Source of the DNA: an uncultured Planctomycetota bacterium
GTDB taxonomy: Bacteria > Planctomycetota > Brocadiia > CAIUPP01
DNA length: 64,000 nt
Reading direction: 5' to 3'
Assembly (NCBI GenBank): GCA_903901045.1
Contig: CAIUPP010000153.1
Location: 1-64,000, forward strand
Within the stretch, counting starts at the first letter, position 1; each line of letters begins with the position of its first letter. The translations under genes were made by a program, and so were the position numbers. The notes beneath the pieces were generated by a model. The model was not told where the DNA came from. It searched no databases and saw nothing but the letters and a program-made list of their open reading frames with translations. This document shows positions 1-9,388 of this stretch, one piece after another.

Positions 1-200
1 GCACGGTGGCGGCCGAGATGCTGATCGAGCGGATCACCCACGGATGGCGTCCTGTGGAGAAGCGCGAGATCAAGGCGAAGCTCATTATGCGCCGGAGCGT
101 CGGTCCCGCGCCCAAATCTGCGCTCGATCTGGCGGGCGCTTACGCACCCAGCAGCGCGCCCAATTCTGGCCCAGCCGGGGCCGATCCTGGGGCCAAATGA
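1..200 (+). CDS. LacI/GalR-family transcriptional regulator, C-terminal end only (truncated by window edge)
   Basis: The reading frame is open from the left edge and stops at 198-200. It reads TVAAEMLIERITHGWRP then a stretch ending AKLIMRRSVGPAP. This matches the last helix and strand of the periplasmic-binding-protein-like ligand domain of LacI/GalR regulators, whose usual ending is 'AaelLleri...P...v.l...LivR.St'. The DNA-binding domain lies outside the window. The ~25 residues after RRSVG are a low-complexity Ala/Pro/Gly tail. It is probably the last native chromosomal gene before the island. The family call rests on a short stretch. Confidence 0.5.
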   Translation, partial: TVAAEMLIERITHGWRPVEKREIKAKLIMRRSVGPAPKSALDLAGAYAPSSAPNSGPAGADPGAK

Positions 201-204
201 TCTT

Positions 205-525
205 TGGGGCGCTTCGCATGCCGATGGCATCGTCAGGAGCCCTGGAAATACACTCCTGCAAAGAGATGCGAGTGGTGTCAACGTAATTGGTTTCGATACA
301 TGTTGCGGTCGCAATATGCCTGGAAACCAACAACGTGGATATTCGGCCGACATGGTGCTTGGGGGGGGGATTCGTCTCGGCGGCATGAGATATTTGACTC
401 CCTCACAAAATGTCGTTACATTAATGGATAGTTGCGGCAGAAGACGATCCCATAGTTTTCTTGGAGGCAGAGCATACAAGCGTAGGCAAGAGTATGCCGA
501 CCGGATGGCGCGTAAGCCGTCCTAG
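205..525 (+). pseudogene. Possible prepilin-like C-terminal remnant
   Basis: An open frame without a convincing start runs to the stop at 523-525. It contains GYSADMVLGGGIRLGG followed by LTPSQNVVTLMDSCG, which resembles the late part of the abundant PVC prepilin-type proteins, where a phrase like 'PS.tvlmaDs' precedes the H-x9-DG motif. No leader peptide or RBS is visible. It lies between the LacI fragment and the primase gene and may mark the island border. The assignment is weak; it could be a spurious ORF. Confidence 0.2.
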
Positions 526-638
526 GCTGAGCCAACCCACCTCCTACGATTTGGCGGGTGGCCCAATGTTCAGTCCAGTTTCCACAAAAATATGAAACTG
601 GTCTATGGGTCACTTTTTCCAATGATAGGAGGTTTCGC

Positions 639-3341
639 ATGGCTGCTAATGAGAATAACTCGTCCCCGCTCCTTCCGTATGATGCTACGTCGGGTTCCCC
701 GTCCGGTTCGGCCGTTCCAGGCACCGTCCCCCTCAGTCCGGCCGATCATTTTCTCCTGCAGGATCGTTATGGCCTCGCGCCTGAAACGATCCGTGCCGCT
801 CAACTCTTCACGATTCGGGACCAACCCCACCTCGACCAACTGGGCGCCGTAATCAGCTTTTCCGAGTTGCCCTCCACCATCGCCATTCCCTACCCATCCA
901 ACGGCCACGGGGCAACCCTCTGGCGCATGTTGGGGCAGTCGCTGCCGGGGATGCTGTATCCGCTTTACAATGCGTCTCTGTCTAACAAACAACCTACCGC
1001 GATTGTGACCGACGACGAGCTCAGGGCGCTGGTGCTTTCCCAGCGGGGTCACCGCGCCTTGGCCTTGCCTGGTCTACAGAGTCATCTGCGCCGTGTTGCC
1101 GAAATGGCCGACCAGTTGAAGGCAACCGGCGTGCAGAAGGCCATTCTCCTTTTCGAGACCGACCGCGAGAAGGATGGCGCTGCCGAGGTGACGCGCGACA
1201 GCACCAGCCTCGCGCTGGCCTACGCCTTTGCCTTGGAGAAACGCGGCCTGGAGGTGGCTATTGCGCGGCTGCCGGAGAAATATCTGACGGCGACCGCGGC
1301 GGAGGACGGTGACGCGTACCTGAAGACTGACATTGCCGACGCCTTTCTCAAGGGGTTGAGCCCGGAGGAGTTCAAGGAGTGCCTTGAGAAAGCCGTCAGC
1401 TTCTGGGCGTATCCCGCGCCGGCGCACGTCAAAGCCGTGGCGATGTGGCGTGCGGAGCGGGAGGGAACGCTTGATCGTCTGGAGGATATCAAGCGGTTGC
1501 TGGAGCGCGAGCCTGCGGTCATGGTCCACCGCACCATCGCCGAGTTGGCAAGCTGGTGTCGCGGGGCCTGCTACGATACGAATAGCGCGGAGTACAGCAA
1601 GGTGCTTACGGACAGCATCTCCCGAAAGTTGTACAAGGCGGTCAAAGACATCTTGCCCGGCATGCGCCTGGCGAGTGTCCGCCAGATGGTTGAAACGGCC
1701 AAGGGTACCCGCGAGTCGAATGAGGGCCCGAAGCCCATGTCACTCGCGGATTTCCGGCTGGACGTCCAGGACGGCAAAGTGTATCGCACGGGCAGTCACG
1801 GCCAAGGTCGGACGCTGGTCTGCAATTTCGTTCCCAAGCACGTGCGCACCGGCCATATCTCCTATCTGGGCGGCAAGCTTTTGCCCCTGCATGAGGTTGA
1901 CATGGAGTTCGGGAAGATGGCCGAGGAGATTACCGTTCGCATCTATGGCTCTCTATTCGACCCCGAAGCCTACAGTCATGCCAGCGGTGGGAAGCTCGTC
2001 GTCAACCGTGCGCAGGATTTCCGGACACTCATGGCGTATCTGATTGACGATGAGGAGATACTCGCTTTAGATGAGCAGCTCAATAGGACGTTGTACGTCG
2101 GCATCGTCGAGGACCACCTCGGACACTACGTTGTCAGCGACGGGGTTGAATTCCCGGGCGGGACCGAGGAATGTCCCTACGCGGGAAAGCGATTCAACCG
2201 CACCGGGGATATGCGCTTCTTCGAACGTGCCGCCAAGCTTACGACCAACGGGGTTTCGGAAATCATCATGGTGGCCACCCTTGGGGCGCCCATCAAGGCG
2301 GCCACAAAGCGCTGGCCGAATACCGGTGGTGAGGGCGATACCACCTCCGGCAAAAGCACCTTGCTCGAGCGCGTTTTGAATCCGTTGGGAATCACATCCT
2401 TCGGACCCTCTCACTGTAGGACGGCGTATCGCATCCGCAAGATGGTAATCAATACAAACCTGCCAGTAGCCCTCGATGAGGCCGGACGCCTCGGCAGAAG
2501 CATGCGCCACATCCTTGTGGACGTCCTTAACGAAGGGTATGGTATCACGCCCTCGACGCATGGCGAGGGGCAGAGGATGTGCGTCATCAGCGCGCCGGTC
2601 ATCCTTTTTGGACAAGACCTGCCGTTCAACGATCTGGCGCTCTCGACGAAAATCATCAAGGTCACGCTCGACCCCGCCTGCCGGGACCCGAAGGCATTGG
2701 AAGCGCTGATGGCTTCGGAGTCATCGTTCCCCACGCGCCGCTGGCTGGAATTTCTTGCCGAGTACATGAGCACCCACGACGTCAATCGCGAGATCCACGA
2801 GCGCACCGAAGTCATGCGCGAACGCGTCTTCGGCACCGGCGTGCCACCGGCGGCCAATGCAGAGCGTTTCATCTGGAACTGGGCGGCAGTCTCCTACGCG
2901 GGGGACATCCTCGTGGCCTTTGGTGCACCGGTGAGCGATGCGTTCCAGGTCAATCTGGTTAACGCGGCGAAAGCGCATGCCGATGAACTTTATGGGGAAA
3001 TGGACGGGCGTCACTCGATCGGCCGGCGCGTAGTCCATGACGTGATGGAACTCCTGGCCACGCCCGATTTCAAGCCGCCGTTCTCGCTCTTGCTCGATGA
3101 TCGCGGGCTCTTCTTCCACGTCGAAGGGGCGCTGAGATATCTGGAAAGCAAAGGGTACCGCTACGACGTAAGTAATGCGCGGGTGGTCACGCACCTGCTT
3201 CGGGAGTTGGGGACGCCGGGGCACCGCGAGCGGGTCGGTAACGTACAGATACGGTTGTTCCACGTTCCGGCGGAAGCGCTACGCGCCCTTGGTTACGATA
3301 TGCCCGATTCCGGTCGGGTGCCAGGAAACACGGCCCAGTGA
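639..3341 (+). CDS. Primase-helicase-like protein (Toprim-like region plus P-loop ATPase)
   Basis: A 900-residue protein. I chose the ATG at 639 because AGGAGG lies at 627-632 with a 6-nt spacer; an upstream in-frame start at 558 has no RBS. Around residues 170-180 LLFETDREKDGAAEV looks like the acidic loop of a Toprim/DUF3854-type primase domain. Near residue 570 GDTTSGKST is a Walker A loop, and LPVALDEAGR about 45 residues later fits Walker B. The N-terminal phrase SPADHFLLQDRYGLAPETI is typical of these plasmid/phage primase-helicases. It would act in replication of an integrated element. It stands alone, with no recognisable rep or integrase partner nearby, so it may be a remnant of an element or an accessory ATPase. 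Function is inferred from motifs. Confidence 0.6.
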   Translation: MAANENNSSPLLPYDATSGSPSGSAVPGTVPLSPADHFLLQDRYGLAPETIRAAQLFTIRDQPHLDQLGAVISFSELPSTIAIPYPSNGHGATLWRMLGQSLPGMLYPLYNASLSNKQPTAIVTDDELRALVLSQRGHRALALPGLQSHLRRVAEMADQLKATGVQKAILLFETDREKDGAAEVTRDSTSLALAYAFALEKRGLEVAIARLPEKYLTATAAEDGDAYLKTDIADAFLKGLSPEEFKECLEKAVSFWAYPAPAHVKAVAMWRAEREGTLDRLEDIKRLLEREPAVMVHRTIAELASWCRGACYDTNSAEYSKVLTDSISRKLYKAVKDILPGMRLASVRQMVETAKGTRESNEGPKPMSLADFRLDVQDGKVYRTGSHGQGRTLVCNFVPKHVRTGHISYLGGKLLPLHEVDMEFGKMAEEITVRIYGSLFDPEAYSHASGGKLVVNRAQDFRTLMAYLIDDEEILALDEQLNRTLYVGIVEDHLGHYVVSDGVEFPGGTEECPYAGKRFNRTGDMRFFERAAKLTTNGVSEIIMVATLGAPIKAATKRWPNTGGEGDTTSGKSTLLERVLNPLGITSFGPSHCRTAYRIRKMVINTNLPVALDEAGRLGRSMRHILVDVLNEGYGITPSTHGEGQRMCVISAPVILFGQDLPFNDLALSTKIIKVTLDPACRDPKALEALMASESSFPTRRWLEFLAEYMSTHDVNREIHERTEVMRERVFGTGVPPAANAERFIWNWAAVSYAGDILVAFGAPVSDAFQVNLVNAAKAHADELYGEMDGRHSIGRRVVHDVMELLATPDFKPPFSLLLDDRGLFFHVEGALRYLESKGYRYDVSNARVVTHLLRELGTPGHRERVGNVQIRLFHVPAEALRALGYDMPDSGRVPGNTAQ

Positions 3342-3804
3342 CAGATGTCGTATCAGACGGGCGGGCCTCATGTGACCGATGAGCGTCTCGTATAACCGCG
3401 CTTCTGGAGAGGACTTAGGGATGCTGTGACAGTTGTGACGACCATCTGCGCATGGGCCTGGGGACGGAGGCGGGCTTCGCTTGGACGTCCGGAAGGAGGG
3501 ATATCTACACTGACGGCCGCGGCGGTGGCCCACACCGCGAAAACAAGCGTCACAATGTCACAGCGTGCGCAAGTTATTGCGCGTCCTTGCGTTCCGCCGT
3601 GACAGTCGGCCGCGAATACGGCGCGCCCCTGTTCTTCCTTGCTCTTGAGATGGGCACGCACCGCCGCGGACTGGCCGGGTCGGCCCATTTTCGGAAGCGG
3701 GGCGACGAAAGAATCGCTCGAAGGGTGCTTGGCCATTAAGTCTGTGGCACCGCGTGGTGACGGGACCAGAGAATCATCCCCTTCGCCTCCAACAGTTTGC
3801 CTTG
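3342..3804. other. Intergenic spacer between convergent genes, with repeated TGTGACA/TGTCACA words
   Basis: No convincing gene. The spacer lies between the stops of the primase-helicase (+) and the UvrD-like gene (-). TGTGACA or its complement recurs near 3424, 3553-3560 and 3600, sometimes as close pairs. I see no clear terminator with a T-tract. Short ORFs here lack RBS and recognisable motifs. Confidence 0.4.
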
Positions 3805-5880
3805 TCACCCCCGCAAATCGTCCAGAAACTCCGAGCCTGGCTCGACACCTGTAACGAGCAGATGGTCCCGTGCACGAGTGCAGGCGACGTAGAGCAGGTG
3901 GCGCTCGGTGTCGTACACCTCCCGCAGATCGGCATCGTCGCCGACGGTCTCAATGCGTTCCTGCAAGGGGATGATTTCGTCGTCGCAGGCCATCACCGCC
4001 ACGGCGCGGAACTCCAGTCCCTTGGCCAGGTGCATGGTGCTGATCGAGACGTGACCGCTGGTCGTCTCGACGTTCTCATCGAGAATCTTGAAGGGCAACC
4101 CTGACTCTTTGACCGCACCTTTTGCGCGGTCCAATTGCCCTGCCGAGCGCACGAAGACGCCGAACTCGTGCGGGAGGACTCCGGCTTTCGCCTGCTCAGC
4201 AAGCCATGTCCCAACGGATTTCATTTCCTCATTCTCAGTCGGGAGCACGCGGATGATGGGTGCCGGGCCGTTGAAAACCGAGATGGTATCGCTACGGTCT
4301 TCGCTGGTGCCGTCCACATCGGTTACCTCCGGGCCGAGCAATCGGTCGGCTTGCTGGCGGATCTGGTGGGACGTGCGGTAGTTGACGCGCAAGGTGCGGG
4401 AGCGCCCCCGAATGTCCACGCCGAGGGATTTCCAAGAGAAGGGCTGCTGAAAGATACGCTGGCCGAGGTCCCCAGCAAAGAATAGAGCGTTGGGACGGTC
4501 GTCACCCAAGGCGGCAAGGAATCTCAGTTGGGAGATACTGATATCCTGGGCTTCATCCACCACGGCAAAGTCAAAGGGTGGGTTCTTGCTTCGGGCCAGT
4601 GCGGATACCATTGCAGTGAACACGGCGGCCTGGGTCATGAGGCCCCGCTCCTTCAATCCGCGGCGGACCCGCTCGAAGATGGACCACAGCAACGCTCGTT
4701 GCGCCTCGGGTAGCCTGGTCTTGCGGCCGAGGCGGGCGACATCGCGATAAGACTCCCATGTTGCCAACTGCCAGGCATCCACCACCTGTTCCCATTCGGT
4801 GAGGAGAAAATGCAGCCTGAATTTGTGACCGCCCACCGCCTTCGATGCTTCGCTGAGCAGTTCCCGCAGAACATTGCCGCTGGCCAGGTTCACCGGCCCA
4901 CAGTGCGATTTGTAGAGGCGGAGACCGATGGCATTCAAGGAATAAACGTCAATGCGTTCCGCAAGACGCGGCTGGCTGCCGACCAGTCGCTTTAGCTTGG
5001 TGTGAAGCGCGTTCGCCAGCGTGTCGGAAAAGGTCGTGAGCAGGACCCGCGCGTTTGGGTGCGCCTGCGCCAGACGGGCGGCCCGATGCAGCGCCACGAT
5101 GGTCTTGCCGGTGCCGGCGGAGCCGGAGACGCGGGTTGGTCCGGTGTAGTCCCGCTCCACCCACTGGCGCTGTTTGGGATGCAGGAAGACCGTCCATTTC
5201 TCCCAAGGGAAATCGAGGGCGCGTTGCAGTTCCTCGACGTTGGTCATCACGCGGAAGCGGCGCTGGGCATCGGGATGATCGAAAGGATTCGTGACCAGCA
5301 TCGCCGGTTTCGCCATACGTGGCTTTCCACCCGTGGCGAGTTCCAGCAGGGCTTCGGCCGCTTCAGCGGGCAGGCGCTCCGCCAGCAGGAGGAGGCTGTC
5401 CTCAGTGGCCTGACGCACATCGTTCAGCCACTCAGCCGGCACGCCGTAGCCCAGCAGTTCTTCGTCGGGCTTGTCGGCGAAAAGAGGCGGCTTGGACGGC
5501 GCGGGTATTTCTGCCTGCACATAGACCGGGATGACGACCTCTTTCGTCGTCTCGCGGATTTCCACCAACTGCGCGGCCCCGGTCTTGGGATGGGTTTCCA
5601 GCTTCCTCCGCGCAGCCCAGTCGTAGGCTTTGTCGTGGTGATCCACGTAGCAAAGCAGCAGACTGCCCGGCGTCTTGTGAACGATGATGCGGATGTCGGC
5701 ATTCACTCGCACCGACCAGAAGTTCTTGTCCCTCGCCTTGTCGAGCTTGTGGAAGCTCAGGCCCGGATTCGCCGGGTTCATCTGCAAGTCAAAGGCCGTC
5801 GTCTTGACGGCCTTCTGCTCGTCGCCGGTCAGGCGCGCGAGGCTGTCGGTGAAAGTGTCGGCGATGCGGAAGTCCATCAT
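3805..5880 (-). CDS. RelE/ParE-like domain fused to UvrD/Rep superfamily 1 helicase
   Basis: A 691-residue protein, last gene of the minus-strand operon. Start chosen at ATG 5880 directly after GGGGAA; the longer frame begins with TTG at 5892. Residues 1-90 resemble a RelE/ParE mRNA-interferase fold: MMDFRIADTFTDSLARL, then NFWSVRVNADIRIIVHK and LLLCYVDHHDKAYDWA. The rest is an SF1 helicase: SGSAGTGKT Walker A (about 253-260), VVDEAQDIS Walker B, YRTSHQIR, STMHLAKGLEFRAVAV and LYVACTRARDHLLVTG near the end. Fusions of this kind are known among UvrD-like proteins; what the toxin-like part does there is unclear. The start overlaps the stop of the HerA gene, so translation is probably coupled. 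In this setting it may process DNA ends or act as an effector. Confidence 0.8.
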   Translation of the reverse strand: MMDFRIADTFTDSLARLTGDEQKAVKTTAFDLQMNPANPGLSFHKLDKARDKNFWSVRVNADIRIIVHKTPGSLLLCYVDHHDKAYDWAARRKLETHPKTGAAQLVEIRETTKEVVIPVYVQAEIPAPSKPPLFADKPDEELLGYGVPAEWLNDVRQATEDSLLLLAERLPAEAAEALLELATGGKPRMAKPAMLVTNPFDHPDAQRRFRVMTNVEELQRALDFPWEKWTVFLHPKQRQWVERDYTGPTRVSGSAGTGKTIVALHRAARLAQAHPNARVLLTTFSDTLANALHTKLKRLVGSQPRLAERIDVYSLNAIGLRLYKSHCGPVNLASGNVLRELLSEASKAVGGHKFRLHFLLTEWEQVVDAWQLATWESYRDVARLGRKTRLPEAQRALLWSIFERVRRGLKERGLMTQAAVFTAMVSALARSKNPPFDFAVVDEAQDISISQLRFLAALGDDRPNALFFAGDLGQRIFQQPFSWKSLGVDIRGRSRTLRVNYRTSHQIRQQADRLLGPEVTDVDGTSEDRSDTISVFNGPAPIIRVLPTENEEMKSVGTWLAEQAKAGVLPHEFGVFVRSAGQLDRAKGAVKESGLPFKILDENVETTSGHVSISTMHLAKGLEFRAVAVMACDDEIIPLQERIETVGDDADLREVYDTERHLLYVACTRARDHLLVTGVEPGSEFLDDLRG

Positions 5881-7964
5881 TTCCCCTGCCAATCATCCGC
5901 GATAGGCGTCCAGTCAGCTTTACGCTCGACGATGTTCCCTTCTTCGTCCGCCCCTGTCCACACGTTCCAGAAATCCGGATCATCCGAATGCGGCTGCTGT
6001 GTCTTTGGCAGATCGTCAATTTTCACCAACACAGGAAGTTCTGATGCCCAGCCGAGCAGAATCGCATTCTGAGACGGGAGTGATGGCAGTTCGCGAAGCA
6101 GGCCGCGCAGGTTGTCGGGAACCAACCGGTGCACAATCTCTTGGTCACGGTCGTTGCTGATTCGATGTAGCAGAAAAGTGTTGCATTGCGAGAGCACCGT
6201 CGGCGAAAGCTCCGAGGGTCGCTGAGATGCGAGCACAAGGCCAAGTCCGAACTTGCGCCCCTCGCGAGCGATACGCTCGAAGACCTGGCAGCAAATCGTA
6301 GCCGCGTCGTAGTTTTCGACGTCGTCTTTGTAGCGCTTGATAAAGGTATGGGCCTCTTCCATCACGAGCACCGTTGGCAACACCATCGCATTTAGCTTCC
6401 GGTAGCGCTGAAGTGACTCGAAGATCATTCGGGCGGTGACTGCGGCTACCACATGAACAACCTCTGTCGGCACGAGCGACAGGTCTAGGATAACGAGTTC
6501 GCCTTGTGTCGCGTCGGGCCCACCGACATAGTCATCCAACCACTGTTTCAAGGTGATCGCGCCACTATCACCGACAACAGAATTGATCTTGGTATCGGAA
6601 AGGAAGGTACGAATCCTGGAAATCAAGAAGTCCAGGAACTGACTGACGTTCTCTTGTGCGGACAGAAGCTGCAAGTGATCGGCCAAATCCGCACCTCTGA
6701 ACGCCACAGGGACATCCTCGTCAGGTCCGTCCTGATAGATGATTCCGCCCAACCCGCGCAACGCCGTATTGAGAGCGTCGGTGATCTTAATGACCTGCGC
6801 TTCAGTGAAGGCGCGGTAGAACTCGATTGTCTTACCGTTTTTCTCAAAGGTATTAAATGTTGCCTGCAGCGACTGCATAATCGCATCTGTGATTGGTCCA
6901 AGGCCACTGTCCGGAAACTCGCCACTCTTGGATTCCAGATCGTCCTGGATCGCTTTCAACCGGAAACCGAATTTGCTTTCATCCGTCTTGATTGCCCCTG
7001 ATCGAAGGTCCCGTTGAACGGTGATCAGCGTCGAAGAAAGGTATCGACGTAGTTCCAGTTTCTTTTCTTCCACCGTCGGTTCTGCGTCCCCAACACGTCC
7101 AGCCTTCACTTCGCGAAGGGCGCGTTTGAGCAAGGGCCGCTGCATCTTCGCGCTGGCCTGCGTAAACGACGCCCACTCCGAGCTGTTCCAGAACCATAGC
7201 GGCACCTGCAGGGCGCGTTCTCCGACATTGGGGCTGACCTTGAAGATTCTGGCCTTCAAATTGGGTTCGGTGCCGCCAAATGCTCGTGCATACTCCCCGT
7301 TCGGGTCTAGCACGACAAAACGTGCATTGGGTTCATCTCTACCTTTACGCTGGGACTGCGCCGCTTCCAATGACCAGCGGATCAGGCCGGCGACGGAGCA
7401 TGACTTGCCGCTCCCGGTGTTACCAAGCACCGCTAGATGGCGGCCAAACAAACGATCGGGATTGATGCGGACCTCAGCATTACTCGCCAGTGGACTGGTG
7501 CCAATGCGGACGCGCCTTTGCTCGCCAGATTCGACAATGGAGCGCAGCTGTTTTTCTGTGGGGAGCAGCACCGCCGAACCGACCGAGGGCAGCGCATCGG
7601 CTCCCCGGCGAAACACGTAACGTTCTTCGCGCCCAGACTGGTTTCGGAGCGTACCAACTGGATTAAGGCTCATCTTGCGCAACGGGTAAGGCAGGTCAAT
7701 CAAGCCGAAGTCCTGAACGCCCCGGCGCTTGGGGAAGGCCGAGCGTTCAATGGTAAGCCACTCGATTTGCCCGACGAGGTAGCCATCATCCACCGGCAAC
7801 AGCACATAGCCGTTCACCCGGGGAAAAGGACGCACGCCACCCGCATTGAGCGCCACCGAATCAGGCGCCTCAATATCCAGTAGCACCTTCACTTCGTCCG
7901 GCGAGACGAATTCAACTGTGCCGATACGCAGACTCTCGGCATGGGCAAAAGGCGTATGACTCAT
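5877..7964 (-). CDS. herA: HerA-like (DUF87) hexameric DNA translocase ATPase
   Basis: A 695-residue protein. An N-terminal beta-barrel (HAS-barrel-like) segment, SLRIGTVEFVSPDEVKVLL, precedes the FtsK/HerA ATPase core. GNTGSGKS at 181-188 is Walker A, FVVLDPNGEYARAF follows as in HerA, VLPTVLVMEEAHTF is Walker B, and REGRKFGLGLVLASQRPS with LSQCNTFLLHRI is the HerA C-terminal signature. HerA ATPases form hexamers that pump DNA and partner with nucleases or SIR2 proteins. The start codon overlaps the SIR2 stop by 4 nt (ATGA), which argues for a stoichiometric complex. SIR2-HerA pairs are an established anti-phage system that depletes NAD+ (also called Nezha), and I infer the same role here. 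Confidence 0.88.
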   Translation of the reverse strand: MSHTPFAHAESLRIGTVEFVSPDEVKVLLDIEAPDSVALNAGGVRPFPRVNGYVLLPVDDGYLVGQIEWLTIERSAFPKRRGVQDFGLIDLPYPLRKMSLNPVGTLRNQSGREERYVFRRGADALPSVGSAVLLPTEKQLRSIVESGEQRRVRIGTSPLASNAEVRINPDRLFGRHLAVLGNTGSGKSCSVAGLIRWSLEAAQSQRKGRDEPNARFVVLDPNGEYARAFGGTEPNLKARIFKVSPNVGERALQVPLWFWNSSEWASFTQASAKMQRPLLKRALREVKAGRVGDAEPTVEEKKLELRRYLSSTLITVQRDLRSGAIKTDESKFGFRLKAIQDDLESKSGEFPDSGLGPITDAIMQSLQATFNTFEKNGKTIEFYRAFTEAQVIKITDALNTALRGLGGIIYQDGPDEDVPVAFRGADLADHLQLLSAQENVSQFLDFLISRIRTFLSDTKINSVVGDSGAITLKQWLDDYVGGPDATQGELVILDLSLVPTEVVHVVAAVTARMIFESLQRYRKLNAMVLPTVLVMEEAHTFIKRYKDDVENYDAATICCQVFERIAREGRKFGLGLVLASQRPSELSPTVLSQCNTFLLHRISNDRDQEIVHRLVPDNLRGLLRELPSLPSQNAILLGWASELPVLVKIDDLPKTQQPHSDDPDFWNVWTGADEEGNIVERKADWTPIADDWQGK

Positions 7965-9388
7965 GCTTTGCCCTCTCCGGCCGCCGGGCTAGCCTCGGCT
8001 TTCCCTTCACTGTCGCCCTGGGCAGTTCCCCAACGGGATTTGAGTAGTTCTGCCATCCGGAATGTAGTGCGGTCGATGGCGGGTTTTGGCAGATAGTGGT
8101 CCACCAGTGCTCGGAATTCGCCGATGTGGTCGCCGACCAGTAAGCTGATCTGTGCATGCCGCCCGAGTCGTTCATAGGTCTTCATGATTCGGTTCAGCGG
8201 GTCATTGTAGGCGATGACGACCAAGTGAGTGGAGGGAATGGTGAGCATGTCCTCGATCACTCGGTTGATGTGCTCATCCCCGAAACTGTAGCCGAAGGCT
8301 ACCAGCGTGTGGTTTGGACGACATGCTGCCGCAGCAAAGTCGCGGAACAGCTCGATATAGGGGTAGGCGGCGGTTTCGCGGTCCTTGGCCGCATTGGGAT
8401 AGATCATGAGTTGTATCGCACTGGCGGCCGCGGTGCCTGACGCGTTCAGATAGGGATCCAGACTCTTTGCGCCGAATGGAATGCCCAAACGCCGGATGCT
8501 TCGCTCGCATTCCACCCAGTCCACCGAGCCGTGCAGTTTGGTGAAGCGCGCCACGCCCTCCAGATAACGAGGCTCGCCTCGAATACCTGGTGGGTTGTAA
8601 TGCATGTCCAGGTCGAGTCGGGAGGAGCGGAAGATCGGTGCGAGAGAGCCAACAAATCGATCAAGCAGGTGCATGCCGGCCACCTCGGCGCCTGCCTCAA
8701 TCAATCGGTCGTAGTTGGTTGTGAACAGATGCAGCCGGTCGCGGGTACCTGTTCGGCTGGCAAAGCTCATCAGAAAACTGACGAGGTAGTTGTAGGCGTC
8801 CTCGCGCTTCCCTTCGTCGGCGGCGATCAATTCGTGTTCGCCACTGAGAATGCTAGCCGCAAACTCTGCAAGTACCTCGGCTAACCTATCGCTCAGCGCG
8901 TCCGCTTTCGTGCGAGTCTGCTCGTCACTTGAGCCAAGAATGGTCAACCCCCGCAGCAATTCGTTGGCGACGCGAATCTGGTCTTCGATATTACCTGGAT
9001 CCCGTCCGGCGGCTTCTGCTGATCTCTTGCTCTCAACATCGATGAGATCTTGGAATTCACCGAAATCCGCCGCGTCCATTCCCGGAAGTGCTTTACTTGT
9101 CGCGAGGTGATGGACAGCATGGGTTAGACCGGAGCCCATGAGCAGCGACAGGTGCTCGGATTGGCACAATGCCGTTAGCCAAGGTTCGATTCGTGGCCGC
9201 AGTTTGTCGGGGCCAAATACGTCGCTCGGCTTAGCCCAAGAACAAGTCGATCCTTCGCAAAGCTTGAACTTCGGAGCATCGACAGTTGACTCCTCTTCCC
9301 GCACAAAGAAGACCGGCTTAGGATCATCCCGGCATTTCAGTATGTTCCTGGCCAGAGTCTTCGTTTCTCCGCCCGTTTCCTCAGTCAT
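7961..9388 (-). CDS. SIR2-like (SIR2_2) NADase-type defence protein
   Basis: A 475-residue protein with the SIR2 Rossmann signatures: LLMGSGLTHAVHH (GSG at 85-87), LFTTNYDRLIEAGAE (TTNYD at 223-227), FTKLHGSVDW with the catalytic-type His at 286, and AFGYSFGDEHIN (366-375). The TTNYD/KLHGS/GYSFGD set is that of the SIR2_2 group used in Thoeris ThsA, DSR and SIR2-HerA systems, where it hydrolyses NAD+ on infection. The first ~75 residues, containing CEGSTCSW, are an extension I do not recognise. The gene starts inside the stop of the methyltransferase gene (4-nt overlap) and ends inside the start of the HerA gene, so the module is translationally coupled on both sides. NAD+ cleavage is inferred from the family. 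Confidence 0.88.
   Translation of the reverse strand: MTEETGGETKTLARNILKCRDDPKPVFFVREEESTVDAPKFKLCEGSTCSWAKPSDVFGPDKLRPRIEPWLTALCQSEHLSLLMGSGLTHAVHHLATSKALPGMDAADFGEFQDLIDVESKRSAEAAGRDPGNIEDQIRVANELLRGLTILGSSDEQTRTKADALSDRLAEVLAEFAASILSGEHELIAADEGKREDAYNYLVSFLMSFASRTGTRDRLHLFTTNYDRLIEAGAEVAGMHLLDRFVGSLAPIFRSSRLDLDMHYNPPGIRGEPRYLEGVARFTKLHGSVDWVECERSIRRLGIPFGAKSLDPYLNASGTAAASAIQLMIYPNAAKDRETAAYPYIELFRDFAAAACRPNHTLVAFGYSFGDEHINRVIEDMLTIPSTHLVVIAYNDPLNRIMKTYERLGRHAQISLLVGDHIGEFRALVDHYLPKPAIDRTTFRMAELLKSRWGTAQGDSEGKAEASPAAGEGKA

Noticed and set aside
5002-6072. A 356-codon plus-strand ORF over the UvrD-like and HerA genes
   Set aside because: It is the antisense shadow of two well-supported minus-strand genes and shows no motif.
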